Shown: positions 48,968 to 61,239 of the stretch, in pieces | Numbering within the stretch: position 1 is the stretch's first letter | Layout of the letters: each line of letters opens with the position of its first letter | Source: Pomacea canaliculata | Taxonomy: Eukaryota > Mollusca > Gastropoda > Architaenioglossa > Ampullariidae | Assembly: GCF_003073045.1 (NCBI RefSeq) | Contig: NC_037591.1 | Span: 39,820,589-39,884,588 of the forward strand | Direction: 5' to 3' | Length of the DNA: 64,000 bases | Translations under genes and position numbers: made by a program | Notes under the pieces: generated by a model | Database searches by the model: none | What the model was told of the DNA's origin: nothing | Seen by the model: the letters and a program-made list of their open reading frames with translations, nothing else

Positions 48968-49462
48968 GTAATCACAAAATTTTTCAACATCTTAAAACTG
49001 TCCTTAGTTAACTAAAAGCTTAGTTTTTAGTCCCATACAAGTAGATGTTGTGTCTGTTACCAGTTATTATTATTTCATGCTCTTGCTCCCCAACCCAGCA
49101 CCCACCGATACACACAAACTAGATATAAGCAGCAGAACTAAAGCCATCAACAAATTTTACTTTTGCACAGAAGTAGATTAATGTTTGAATTAACAACATA
49201 TATAAAACATTTTATTATTTATCAAACACTTAGTATAGTTTTAAAATGAAATAAATCATGAATATGTCACAAAAAATTGACAGGTCTCTTGATGATTACC
49301 TTATGTAAGGCAATACAGAACTCTTGTTAATTAGTTGACATAAATGGTATCCATGTTCGATATTCTTCAACGTGTGTGAGTATTAATTCCGAGATATATA
49401 TATATCATCGTTCAGCAAACTTTAAAACGGTTAATGGTGTGGTTTTCATTGCAGCAAACCAG

Positions 49463-52400
49463 ATGATCACTCCTCTTATTTTGTGTTTTTTTACATATGC
49501 GATTCATCAGCAAGTGCAAGGTAATTGCTAGTAAATCCAACATTCTAGAAGCGATTAAAAATAATATATGAACACAAGGGTGTGTCTGTATGTATAAATA
49601 TATGTCCGTCTTTTAAATACCGAGGTCACATTGTTAAAGTCGAGAAACGCTTTTTACACGCACACACAAACAGTGGATCGGGTGAAACTACTGAGAAAAT
49701 ATCTATAAATATGAGTTGTATTTTTTAAAATCCTTTCCTTCTATATAATTTAAGGTAGTAAATGATTCCTAGCTAAATAAAAGCTTAAATAGTCTAAAAT
49801 CTGTTTCCTAGCTTGTGGCGGTGAATACACTTCACTCACTGGTCTCATATCGTCTCCATTGTACCCGAGTCAGTACCCGCCTGACCAGGACTGTGTTTAC
49901 ATCATCAGAGCACCAAGAGGATATCGGATCACCTTGACCTCTGTCCGTTTTGAACTCGCAACTGATAGTAATAGTTGCCAGCAGGACTATGTGCAGGTAT
50001 GAATATAATCAAAGGTATAAAGATTTAGAACTTCTAGTTTACTTAATGTAGCAGCATGAGTAGCTTTTGCAATGTGTCTTCCAATGGTTCAAAAGTATTT
50101 GTTTTTCTCGCACTTTCTCGCGTATCAACTTCTGGGTTGACTGTTCACAAACAAACAAACTGGTTTTTGTCTATACTGGTTCGATTAAGAACGACCTTAG
50201 TTAAGGTTTGTTCTGTAATTTATGTCATTTGCATCCATAAAGAAAGTTGCTAGGGGATTGGTGGTGGCTCAATATTATTTACTTCTAATAAAGTAAAGCT
50301 TAATACCAAATACTTTATCAAATCCAAATCTAAGTCCACTTCCTCTACTGTTGACACACACGACTACAAATATCGACATGAAAGAAACAAATGTCAGAAT
50401 CGTGTGTACATACAGACTAATTAACATTTGTTTATCCAACATTGCCGTACGAGCTGAGGCCTTTACAGCGGAAACTAGTTACCATCATGCTCTCTGTGCG
50501 CTTGATGTCTTTAGTCAAAAGTGTCAGCATGTGTCTCGAGAACACATGAAGTGCATTCAACTGATTTGTTATGAAATTTACCAACAATTCCATTGAATAA
50601 AATTATAGCTGGGAAAGGTAGAAGTGAATGTTTTGACGGTCCTTCGTTTGAAGATTAGAGATGGCGAGTTATGGACGTCACCATCTTTGGGTATCTACTG
50701 CAACACCACAGGGTACACCAGACGATCATCATCAAACACCATGTGGATCAAATTCCATTCTGACTCATCTCAGTCCGCAGCTGGCTTCCAAGCGAGCTAC
50801 ACTGCAGGTGGGAAAACCTAAATCTTCTGTACAATATGTCATGAATGTTTTATACGGTAGATACACACCTGTCACATGATCTGGTAAACATACAATAGAA
50901 ACTAAAGAAATTAAACTAAGGAAACTATTCAAAACATAATCCTACTTTCAAGAAATTAGGTTTATCTCAACACATATGCAAACAATGTAAAATCATGTTT
51001 TGAATAAAAACATTTTTTTTCTTAGTCTAAATCACTCGACAGTCCACAACAAACGCTAATCAGTAATAAAAGCAAAAATAATTTTAACCAAGGTAATTCT
51101 CCAAACTGTATCAGGAACAATAAGCTATATATATATAAAAGTTACAGTTTTCTTTCAAAATATCTGTTAAAAAAAGCCATTTGTAGCGGGCCAAGAAACT
51201 GCTTAACCTACATATGTTTAAACACGAAATTTAATTACATTGAGTATATTTGGTGTGTACGTATTTGTGTGTGTGTGGGCCTGCGTGTGTGTTTTGTAGA
51301 AGATTGTTATGTATGAATGGCAATGACTTTCTGAGGAATGCATACCTCTTCCTCTTTTCATCAAACAATACTTGCAAACTCTGTCAAACTTTTATCACGT
51401 TGCGTCAAGGGCATTGCATTTTTATTTATTTTTATTTCAACATTAATTACACTAACTCCAATTGTTTCGATTCTCTGCAGCCATAATTCCCCTAAAGTTT
51501 CTCCTTGTTACCGAATCTCCGCTATCGGCGTATGTGGCTATTCTTTACATCGACATCGACACGATCACCAATTTTGCCATTCCTCTCGATGGACTACGAG
51601 ACCCTGCTGCTGTTGACTACGACCCGATGACTGGTCGTGTCTACTGGACAGACAATGTGGAGAAGACCATCCGAACATCGAATCTTAACGGCAGTGATGC
51701 TCGGCTTGTTCGCTATTTAGGATTGGGTAAAGTCTTTCATTTAAAAGCAGGATTGCACTATATATAATTATATATATATATATTACATAATTCGCATGAA
51801 TTTTCTTCTAATTTGTGTAGGGAAATATAGGGAACGCAATGGAACTGAATAGAGCAATGCCAATCGAGGATGTACTCTTGGTTTTTCTGATTGTCCTGCC
51901 TTAGTTCTCTAACGATGAAACATTACCTTAGACAAGTCGTAGAATTGTAAGGATTATGAATCCAGTAGATTGGTACATACAATTGTTTAAATTATTTATT
52001 ATTTAATTTAAATTAAGAATAAATTAAATTTCTTTCACAGAATGTTTTCAACATTCTCATGACAGCTAGCTCTGACTACTGTATTCCATATTTCAATATG
52101 TATAATAACTAAATAACTTAAATAACAAATGATAATGGAGATGGTTTGTTTAAGACTAAAAATTACATTTATGATTTTCAGACTCCAGGCCAGACGGCCT
52201 GTGTGTAGACTCACTGTCCAGGCTCATCTTCTACACAGACGCAGGCAATAAAGTCATCGGCATGATCACCATGTACAGCAACACTCATCGAATAGTCATC
52301 AACTCCTCACTTGACATGCCGAAGGACATCGAGCTTGACAAACGCAATGGGTGAACATATTTAATTTAAAGATAGACTAATTAATTTAATGTAGAAGACA

Positions 52401-54232
52401 AAAATTCTTCAGAAAAAATTGAAAAACCGTTGATAACGTAACAATGTTTCAATAAATGAGGTAAAATTATGGGCACATTGTTATTATCCTAGATATTACG
52501 TTTCTAAGAAGAACCAGACAGGCTACCCAGTCAACTAGCTTGAGGAGTCATTGTGTCCTCGCAACAAAATTCAAAAGATGCACAAACCGTCACTAACAGA
52601 TTTAATTGACAGGGGACGTAACGCTGCGCTGCCGACCACTGCCCCGACTTCCTTCCCCTTTTTTTCATTCTCTGTCGTTGTCTAACTACGTGCCTTTTGG
52701 AATGCTGCTAGTATTAGCTATACGAGTAAGCGTTAATTTGAAGTTAATAGCGACATCTTACAATACCAAAGATAAGCATAAAGATGATACAGAAATAAAT
52801 ACACCAGTCAAATACACTCTACAACCTTTCCGTATACAAAGGATTTGTCTAGCACACAAACACACGCCATGCACATTCATTTACACACTAACCCTGTCTC
52901 TCTTAATTATATTATAAGACGTATAATGTCAAATGTAAACAAGTTAATGAAAATATTTGAAAGACAATCATTTATACGCAAATTTCATTTTACGAATATA
53001 AATACCAAACTAGGGTGATATACTGGAGCGACCGTGGCGCCACACCTACCATAGAGCGAGCCAACTATGACGGTACAGGACGTCAGACTCTGGTCTCAGG
53101 GGGCGAGTATCTCAAACAACCGAACGCCATCGCTCTCGACACAGTTGGTGAGATTCTCTGCTCATTAGTCCATCCTTCATTTGTTTTCCTTTCCTTTCTT
53201 ATTTGCCCTTGTGTTATTATAATTTATGGAACATTTTAAATATTTCTTTGTGAGAATTTCCATTTTTATATAACTGTTTTTGCTATAATTTCTGTATTTG
53301 TATGTGCTCTTTCTCTCACTTTTATCTGGATATTCACGTGCAGAAGGCAGACTGTACTGGGCAGATGGTGGCACACAGAAGGTAGGCTGGGTGGACCTGG
53401 AAGGGAGGAAGATTTCGTTGATTCAACAACAACCAGGATTAGTCTATCACGGCATGGACCTCTATCTCAATGACTTCTTTGTGACGGACGGGAGGTTGGT
53501 AGTGCTATCACTTTATTTCTTTATTTCTATTCCGTATTACTGTCAAATATTTCTCTTCAGCTGACTTTATTGCAAAAATATGTTTATTATTACCAGAATT
53601 TAAATTATGTTTTACTAAATACTTACTTATATGTAGAGATGAACCAGTTTTGTTCATTTTAAAATATGAAGTAACCTTACCTTTTTCAGCTTTCTTAATC
53701 TCACTCAGTGGGTAAAAACACGCATATTTCGCTATGGCAAGGACGGCAGTAATGGAAAAAACTTGTTCAGCCACCCCTCAAAATTAAATGACATCCGTGT
53801 CTACGCTGAGGAAATTGAAGATAAAGGTCAGTGGGCAGGTCACGTGTAGACAGCAATAGTTTACCTACAAACACACTGTAGAGGCAAACACTGTCATGTG
53901 ATGATAGGAGGGTTCTACAACACTACTTCTCACTACCGATGTCTAAAGCTTATCTTTAAGGGGAAGGCAGCCAGCACTCCGGTATGCCTACTTTTCATAT
54001 TTTACACCTGGCTGCCTCATTGTTATCACAGGGCCAAACGGATGTGGAAGCAACAACGGTGGTTGTAGTTACATCTGTGTACCCACACCTGGCAACAGAA
54101 GTAAATGTCTCACTGAGGACGGAGGATCTAGTAGGTAACCTATTGATAGCTTGTAAATAGTTGGAACGGAATTTATTAATCACAAACAGCAAGAATCTCA
54201 ATGCAGATAAAGCACATTTTATAGTAATAGTA

Positions 54233-54291
<59 letters not shown>

Positions 54292-57200
54292 TGATGATGA
54301 TGAAAATGATGGATGGTGGATGATGATGGATGATGGCTGAAGATGGATGATGATGATGGTGGTGGTGGTGGTGGTGGTGGTGGTGTGTGGATGAGGATGA
54401 TGAGGATGATGGATGATGATGATGATGGATGATGATGGATGATGGATGATTGATGGATGATTGATGGATGATTGATGATGGATGATGATGATGATGATAT
54501 GTTGTCGAAAGCAAGGAAGGTAAACCTTCGTTACTACAGAAACTTGAGAAGATGCGATTAGTATGTCTTGTCAGAGTTTTTAGATTAATGGGCTACCTTC
54601 CGTCAGCTAATTTCCAACATTACATTGTATTATGAAAAGTAATAATAACTGTCAGTGCAACTTGCAGAACAAATTCTTGCAGTAAAAGTCCAGAGTCTTT
54701 GTCATGGTAAGTGATAAGTACCGAGAAAAGTTGCCAGCTGCAGTAGTCTCAGTCATTAGGTCCGAAAAAAGGCGGAGAGCACTTTAAATGTGAGAATTTC
54801 CACTACAGAAGGAGAAATAATAATAAATACCCACCTTAGCTATCGCATAATAACTATTCCTAATACAGGAATATCTACTTGCAGTAGCAGTAAAACGCCT
54901 GTTCTTTTTTCAAATTTAGAGCTTAACTGTGATATTTATTTACTTTTATTATTTATCGAACTACAGCGAAAGGTGAAACTCCAGCTACTGGCAGCTCATC
55001 AAAAGCAAGTGATCCCACCATACCAGCAGGTAACTAAACCTTAATAGCTACCCCAAACCTCAGAAAGAACACAGTGGCACAATACACTTTCATTAGCAGC
55101 ATCAGTAGCAACAAGCAACCCAAACTCTAGACTAAGATAAGACAGACAAAAGATTTTCTTTTTAATAAACACCTACATGTAAGAGATACCAAACCGTCTA
55201 AATCAAGGCCAAAAAGTAAAAGCTAAAACCATACACCACCACGGCAGAACAGACAGGCCTCCTACGCACAGGCAGCAGGTAGCACCAAAAAAAACAACAA
55301 CAACAACAACAACAAGAACAAAACAGAGAGAGAGAGGTCACCAGCGCAGTCCACCACCACGGCGGACAAGACAGGCTTCAAACCCACAGCTAGCAAGAGG
55401 CAAATGAGGGCACCACACTCTACAAAAACAGTCTCGGCAAACCTAACCAAAAAGAGAGAAAAGGGCACAAAAAAATAGATAATACCTGCTGCGTTACAAG
55501 ACAACGACATCCTCCCTACACCCACATCCCCAAAAGATCCTTACCCACTAGAATGCAAAATCACCGCCAGGTGGAAGCGCTTTCCCTTAAAATAAACATT
55601 CCATTGAGAGAGAGAGAGCTACAGGAGGGACAGGGAGAGAGACAGTACACATCATGTGCAAAAGTTCGCTGTTAGAAAGATTGTAACATTGTATCACCCA
55701 TTCCTCTTTTTGTTTTTCAGAAGCAGAGTCTGTGAACACCAAGATCATCATTGCTGTCGGTGTTGTGGCCGCTGTCGTAGGAATAAATTTCATTATCACA
55801 CTCGTCCTTTGCTTCAAAATAAGAAGTAAGATCCATGACACCAGCTCGGGTGATGCATGTCTTCCCCGTCCTGCATGTCTGTACATTTGTAGTCATTGTC
55901 ATAGAAAAATGTTGCTGCTAACAAAACACTAAAAGTAGTATGCACATTAACACTAGATACACACTTCTCCGGTGAATAAGCTCAAATGTACAAAAAAGCG
56001 AAGGAAACTGGTAAGAAAACTTAAACGTTTCTACACATTTAATATTTATTTCTGGTTATTGAAAGCGACTTGATGTCAAGATAAAAAAGGAAACGCTTTT
56101 ATTACTGAGCTACACAACATAAAGCAAGTGTTGAAATATATGGTTGTAAACAGGTAATATACGAAGAAGAATGGTCAATGTATTTGTGTCCACAAAGTGA
56201 TGACCTTAGAACATACATTCTTTCGGATGATTTAATGCGCAGGTCAAAGCAATCGCAAAGAACATGTGGCTTTCACGAAGAGATATAACAAACCTAAAGT
56301 CACACTGGAGCCATCGACAGTCACAACAAATGGTATGCCAGCTGTTGATGACGAAGACATTTACCACAGCCCTCAATTCTGTTATAGAGAGGACAACTCT
56401 AATGACGCAGGTAGGCACACTCAGTATGCTTTTTGTTCTCGTCAAACCAATTATAAATACTCGAAATAGAATTGGTTTACTGGAAATAACGATTCACACA
56501 TCATGGTTACCACAAATCCTGTTTCAATTGTTTGTGTTGAAATGTGTCAACAACCACAGAACTCAGGTTTGAAATGTATTTCTCAGGTAGTAAGTAGATG
56601 ACAAAACGCGCAGATTATGATTATATATATATCCATTCTTCACTGCTTAGTTCAAAAAACTCTGTCAAATCAGATTTTAATTTCACATCTTATGTTTGCC
56701 TACCTCATCATACTACGTATCTGGCTTCTTACACTAGGACATTCCGTAATGTTTCAGACCTCTGTTCTGTTGATCAACTAAAAGATATTTTACTGGTCTA
56801 CGCGAATGAGTTACATGTCTTTTCTGTAGTCGTTGGTTGTTGTAGTAATTGGGGTAGCTAGGGCATGGAAATCGCCCAGAGTTACAATCTAGACTAAATT
56901 TGTGGACACATCTACAGCCAAGGGACCCTATAGATATTTAAAATGGTCCTTGTGTACAAGCATTTAGAGGACTTTTATGGGGGGGATGGTACCATTCACA
57001 TCCAAACATCAACAGAGGTGAGCCCGGATGGCAGCAGCCATAAGAGAATATGCAAACAATGTCTGTGACAAATGGACAGTCACGACTTTTAAACATAATG
57101 GCTACACAGAGAAACATTCAATGCCATGTCACACCTTGTCAGACGGTGAGAGTTTTCTTTGCTCCCTGCTGTCACCTGAGGCGTGACAAGTCTTCCTTAT

Positions 57201-58087
57201 GTTCACGTGACTAGCTGATGATTGGTTGAAGGATTGTGGTGGTGTGCTTGTCCAATGTCAACGACAGACAGGTTTTTGCATTACTTGTATGATATGAAAT
57301 TCTTTCCTTATTGTAGCTACTGACGTGTGAACCTAGTACGGAGATTTTGCCCTGTACAATTTCGTTGTTGTGCCTTCTAAGATTCAACTTCACTCACATA
57401 CCCAGTGCTCCGTGAACAATATTTTGCGTTTAATAACGCGGGAACATTTTACAACGATTTTAGCCTAATTAACTATTCGATTACAGCCGTGGCCATTGTC
57501 CGACTCGACATTTGAATGCCCCACGTTGTAGTGCTTATATTTCTAGAAGACATTAACGTATGTTTTGTCCATTAAGAAGTCTGCAATAGCCGTTCTTAGT
57601 TTCTTTGCTCCTTCAAAGTCAAAGTTATCATCAATAATCATAAAAGGTACAGAAACAACTTAAACATATTCTCTCACAAGCGATCAGCCCGAAAAGAACG
57701 TGTCATCAGCTTCTCACCTGGTTGATTGTAAGCTTTACCGCTCAAAACACAAGTAATATCTAACCAAGAAAAATGAAGGCCGTTGAAGACTTGCACAAAA
57801 TACCTTGTTACTTTATTCCCCCATGTTAATCTTGTCATCACGAATCATTTTGCTCTACTGAGTAGATTCTGTCGACATAGATGATTGACTTGGATCCTAC
57901 ATGTTTGCGTTCTCGGGCGATGCTCTGTGCAGGTGAGACAAACTGCGAACAACCTGTGATAATCACACACAGAGAGCTCTATCCTTACATCACAATCGAG
58001 AAACAATCAGCTTTAGACACGGGTGAATACTCCAAATCGACTCATCACGATGAACACGATTATGACGACTTGAGTTCCTCCCATTAG
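49463..58087 (+). CDS. Receptor gene D: intact CUB / YWTD-propeller / EGF / TM receptor with tyrosine tail
   Basis: Exons: 49463-49520 (coding part), 49812-49996, 50654-50807, 51481-51726, 52182-52350, 53014-53147, 53344-53494, 53690-53826, 54032-54130, 54967-55029, 55721-55825, 56243-56410, 57933-58087. They sum to 1824 nt (607 residues). Residues 1-19 are a signal peptide (MITPLILCFFTYAIHQQ). Residues 20-132 are CUB with four cysteines. Residues 133-411 are a six-blade propeller (RVYWTD, LIFYTD, VIYWSD, RLYWAD). Residues 412-444 are an LRP-type EGF motif cut to four cysteines, 445-465 a Ser/Thr stalk, 466-500 the TM exon (KIIIAVGVVAAVVG), and 501-607 a tail with YHSP, YRED, YITI, YSKS and YDDL. 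The EGF donor is taken as GTAGGT, because the next GT would put a stop in the stalk. Exon 8 starts at the upstream AG because the nearer one gives a stop. This is the best model of the cluster and the template for C. Specific ligand and pathway are unknown. Confidence 0.86.
54231..54499 (+). repeat. (GAT/GGT)n compound microsatellite, gene D intron 9
   Basis: About 270 bp of GAT with GGAT and a GGT block (about 54357-54385). It is absent from the matching intron of gene C, so it expanded after the C-D duplication or was lost in C. Confidence 0.9.
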
Positions 58088-58099
58088 CCGATGCGTTAC

Positions 58100-59848
58100 A
58101 GGTAGTTACTCAGCACACGGTCTCATCAGCTTTGATTGATTAAAAGACTCGTTTTGATAATGTTGCTCTTCTCCCTGTTCTTTCGTGTACAAATATTACA
58201 CAAAGCAGCCTAGGAGAGAAGAGACAGTTGCTTAACTAAAATTCTCTTGCTGATATGACAATCGAGATAATCAGACTTATTTTTTTCAACATTACAAAAT
58301 TGAAGACATAAATATCTTAACTTTATAAGCCTATGCTGTTAAATATTCAGTGCATGAATAATTAGCAAAAATGGTAAGGAGAATTTACTGTTTATACAGA
58401 CATTAGGAGTTGTACATAAATAGTCAACCAGCAGAACATTAAATATCAACCTTAATAGTTTGCGTTTTTTACAGATATCTGTAGATATATGCGATATAAA
58501 ACTAACCTGTACATTTCAGCCTCCAAAACCATTTTTTTTTTCCATTCACTCTCTGTCCGAAAATGGATTCCATCTTATTTTTAGTATATTGCAGGGAATA
58601 TGAACTATACAAAACGTCTCTTAGGTGAATCGATGATTTTAACCTGGTGTAACATTTATTTTTATTCAAGGGGAAAAAAGCATGTAAGCGCGGACATGTC
58701 TTACACTGGGAACATCATCGCCGCCGCTCAGCAAAGACTATTTTGATGAATGTTGTTATCTGCTGTGTCCACCCGAGTCCCTCTGAGGGCAAATACAGTG
58801 TCATCAGCATTTCGAACAAATTATTTGTATTAATGAATAGAGGTGTGTGCATTTGTATATACACGTGAAACACATATGAATATTTCGAATTTATGTTTTC
58901 AATTCTATGTTTGCTTTTCATTCGACAGCAGTGGAAAGAAAGTCGAATTCAAAATAACTGTGTACTAAAAGATCAAGACTTTTCATAGATCGTGCTGAGG
59001 AAATATAGAGGGACAGGGAAATAATCACCATCATTGAGAGGAAAGAAATCAGACAGGATCCACTTGGAGCACAGAAGAAATGAAATATAGTAGTTTGAAA
59101 ATACACTCTGACTTTGTCAATTGATTAGTACGTTTGATTTATATTTGCCTATATTTTGTGTCATATATGAAACATGTATCGTCATATTAGTTTACCTCTC
59201 ACGACTTATTTACACTGAGCTGTGTCTCCTTTAATTTATATCCTGCTGCTCTGCATTGAAACCTATTCTACGTTTTCACTCGTTCTTTACGAATTTGTTC
59301 ATGCTCTTACCAACCTTAATGCATTTCCACAAAGTTCTTGAGAATGATTGGCAGATTTGAGAAGGACGCATCTTTTAACACGTAGTCTTTTCGTCCTCTC
59401 AGATATCCTCCGTATATTCTGTACAACGAGTGTCAACTCATTGTTAAAGATTTATAAAACATAATTGAAATTGATGGCATTGAGGTCAGCTACATAAAAC
59501 AACAATGATTTGTAAAGATTTGTGACATTGCTTAAAACAGCTTTAGATGAAACTTTATCAAAGTTGAATCGCTTATTCAAGGGACAGGACCCAGAGATTT
59601 TTCTGATATTTGTTTTTTTAGTTTTTGAATCTGCACTTCTGTATTTTTTCTGACTAAGATATTCAGCTTGTGCACAAACATTTACTGAAAAAATTAAATA
59701 GTTCTGTTATCAAAGGGTCTGTCAATGAATTAATTTTGCTAACTTCTGTGTTATATTGCTTAAGCTTCTTAACTTTTTAGTTGAGTGAAGTTTGTTGTTT
59801 GCGTTGTTTATGATTGTGATTATGATTGTGATTGTTATTGTGATTGTT

Positions 59849-59895
<47 letters not shown>

Positions 59896-61239
59896 CCTTT
59901 CTTTTGTTTAGCCTGCAAGTATAACAAGGTACGAGCATGCTTAATTTTATTAGTAGAATTATAAACTTGACTTATACGTAGATGTTAAATAAAATTTTCA
60001 GAAAATTTATGTTTGGAGTCTTTAAGCCTCACCTTTCTGTTTCTAGATTGTATGAGGGTCCACTCAGCTCTCTCCCGTGTACATCAGGCAAACATTGTAC
60101 TGACACGATATATGGAAATTGAAATCAGGTCTGCTTATTGATGTTGCAAAGAGAGAAATCGGTTTGTCTCATAAATCATGGTATCATTATTAGAATAAAG
60201 ATATATGCATGAAAGAACGAAGCAAACTGATTGAATAAAATTTAAAAAGTTACGGCACCACCAGAAGCAAGTTTTATGACGGGTCGGATGACTCGTCAAC
60301 GTACAAGGACGCCCATGCTACTCTCGTGATGCAAGCACCTCACTCCCAATCTTGAACAGAAAAGCATTCAGGACCGATGAAGCGCCACCTGTCTACATTC
60401 AGGAACGGAGGGAGGAGAGAGACTTTTCTCTTCTCAAGTTCTCCCCAGTCCACGCCGTTAAAGAAGGATTTTTTTTATTATTTCATCTCTTCCCTGCGTC
60501 TCGAGGAGCTTCTGACTGCATTGTTTTTTGGGAAGGACGGGCTCTTGCCGACTATGCGCCTGTAATGATGAATTACCTTGTTAGTAAATTCAAACACTTA
60601 GCGATTGAGCTATCTGTCCTTTCTCTCTCCTCCCCGTCTCTCTTTCACACACACACACACTGTAGTAATAATGAAAGTAACTATCCTGGCATGTGCACAA
60701 AATTCTTTCAGGCCTTGATGCATAGTTAACACCTAAATTGTTTAGGTTTTTTTATCCTAACTGCTAAGTTAAGAAATTCCCCTGAATTTCCCAAGTCACT
60801 AAGCAATGGTACTGCTTGGAATAAAATTTCACAAGATTCGAGGAAAAAGAAATTATCGACAGTTGTTTCGTATAAACCACGATGCCAAACATTTCTTTCG
60901 ATTGTTAATTCCTATACTGGAGGCACAAACACTTGAAAGATTTTAAGTTTTGAAGTTTGTGCAAGCATGCATTTTGTAATAAATACAATGCATAATAATA
61001 ACTTTAATTACTGAAATTTAGTGATCTTGTGACAGATCGGCGCCTTTTGTAATAGAAGTTGGCGAAAGTAAAATGTCAGAGCTCTGTTGTTTTAGTGAAA
61101 TTTACTGTCACAGAACTTGTGTAAATGTTCTGTAGTTAGTACAAGCTCTCTGACATAGAACTGTACGAGTCTTTATTTAAAACTTACCTTCCTTATAATG
61201 AGATTCTAATGGCTCCAATGAACATTAAAACATTTACTA
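58100..61239. other. Spacer 3' of gene D
   Basis: AT-rich with a GAT microsatellite. No gene or RNA is recognised. Short open frames, including one near 60352-60729, show no motif. Confidence 0.4.
59849..59895 (+). repeat. (GAT)n microsatellite
   Basis: About fifteen GAT units after a TGATTGTTAT-rich lead-in, in the spacer 3' of gene D. Confidence 0.85.

Noticed and set aside
54176-54514. His/Ser-rich open frame on the minus strand
   Set aside because: It is the translation of the GAT microsatellite in an intron of gene D.
56598-56861. 87-residue + strand open frame in gene D intron 12
   Set aside because: No motif is recognised, and it lies between two tail exons whose direct join keeps the frame.
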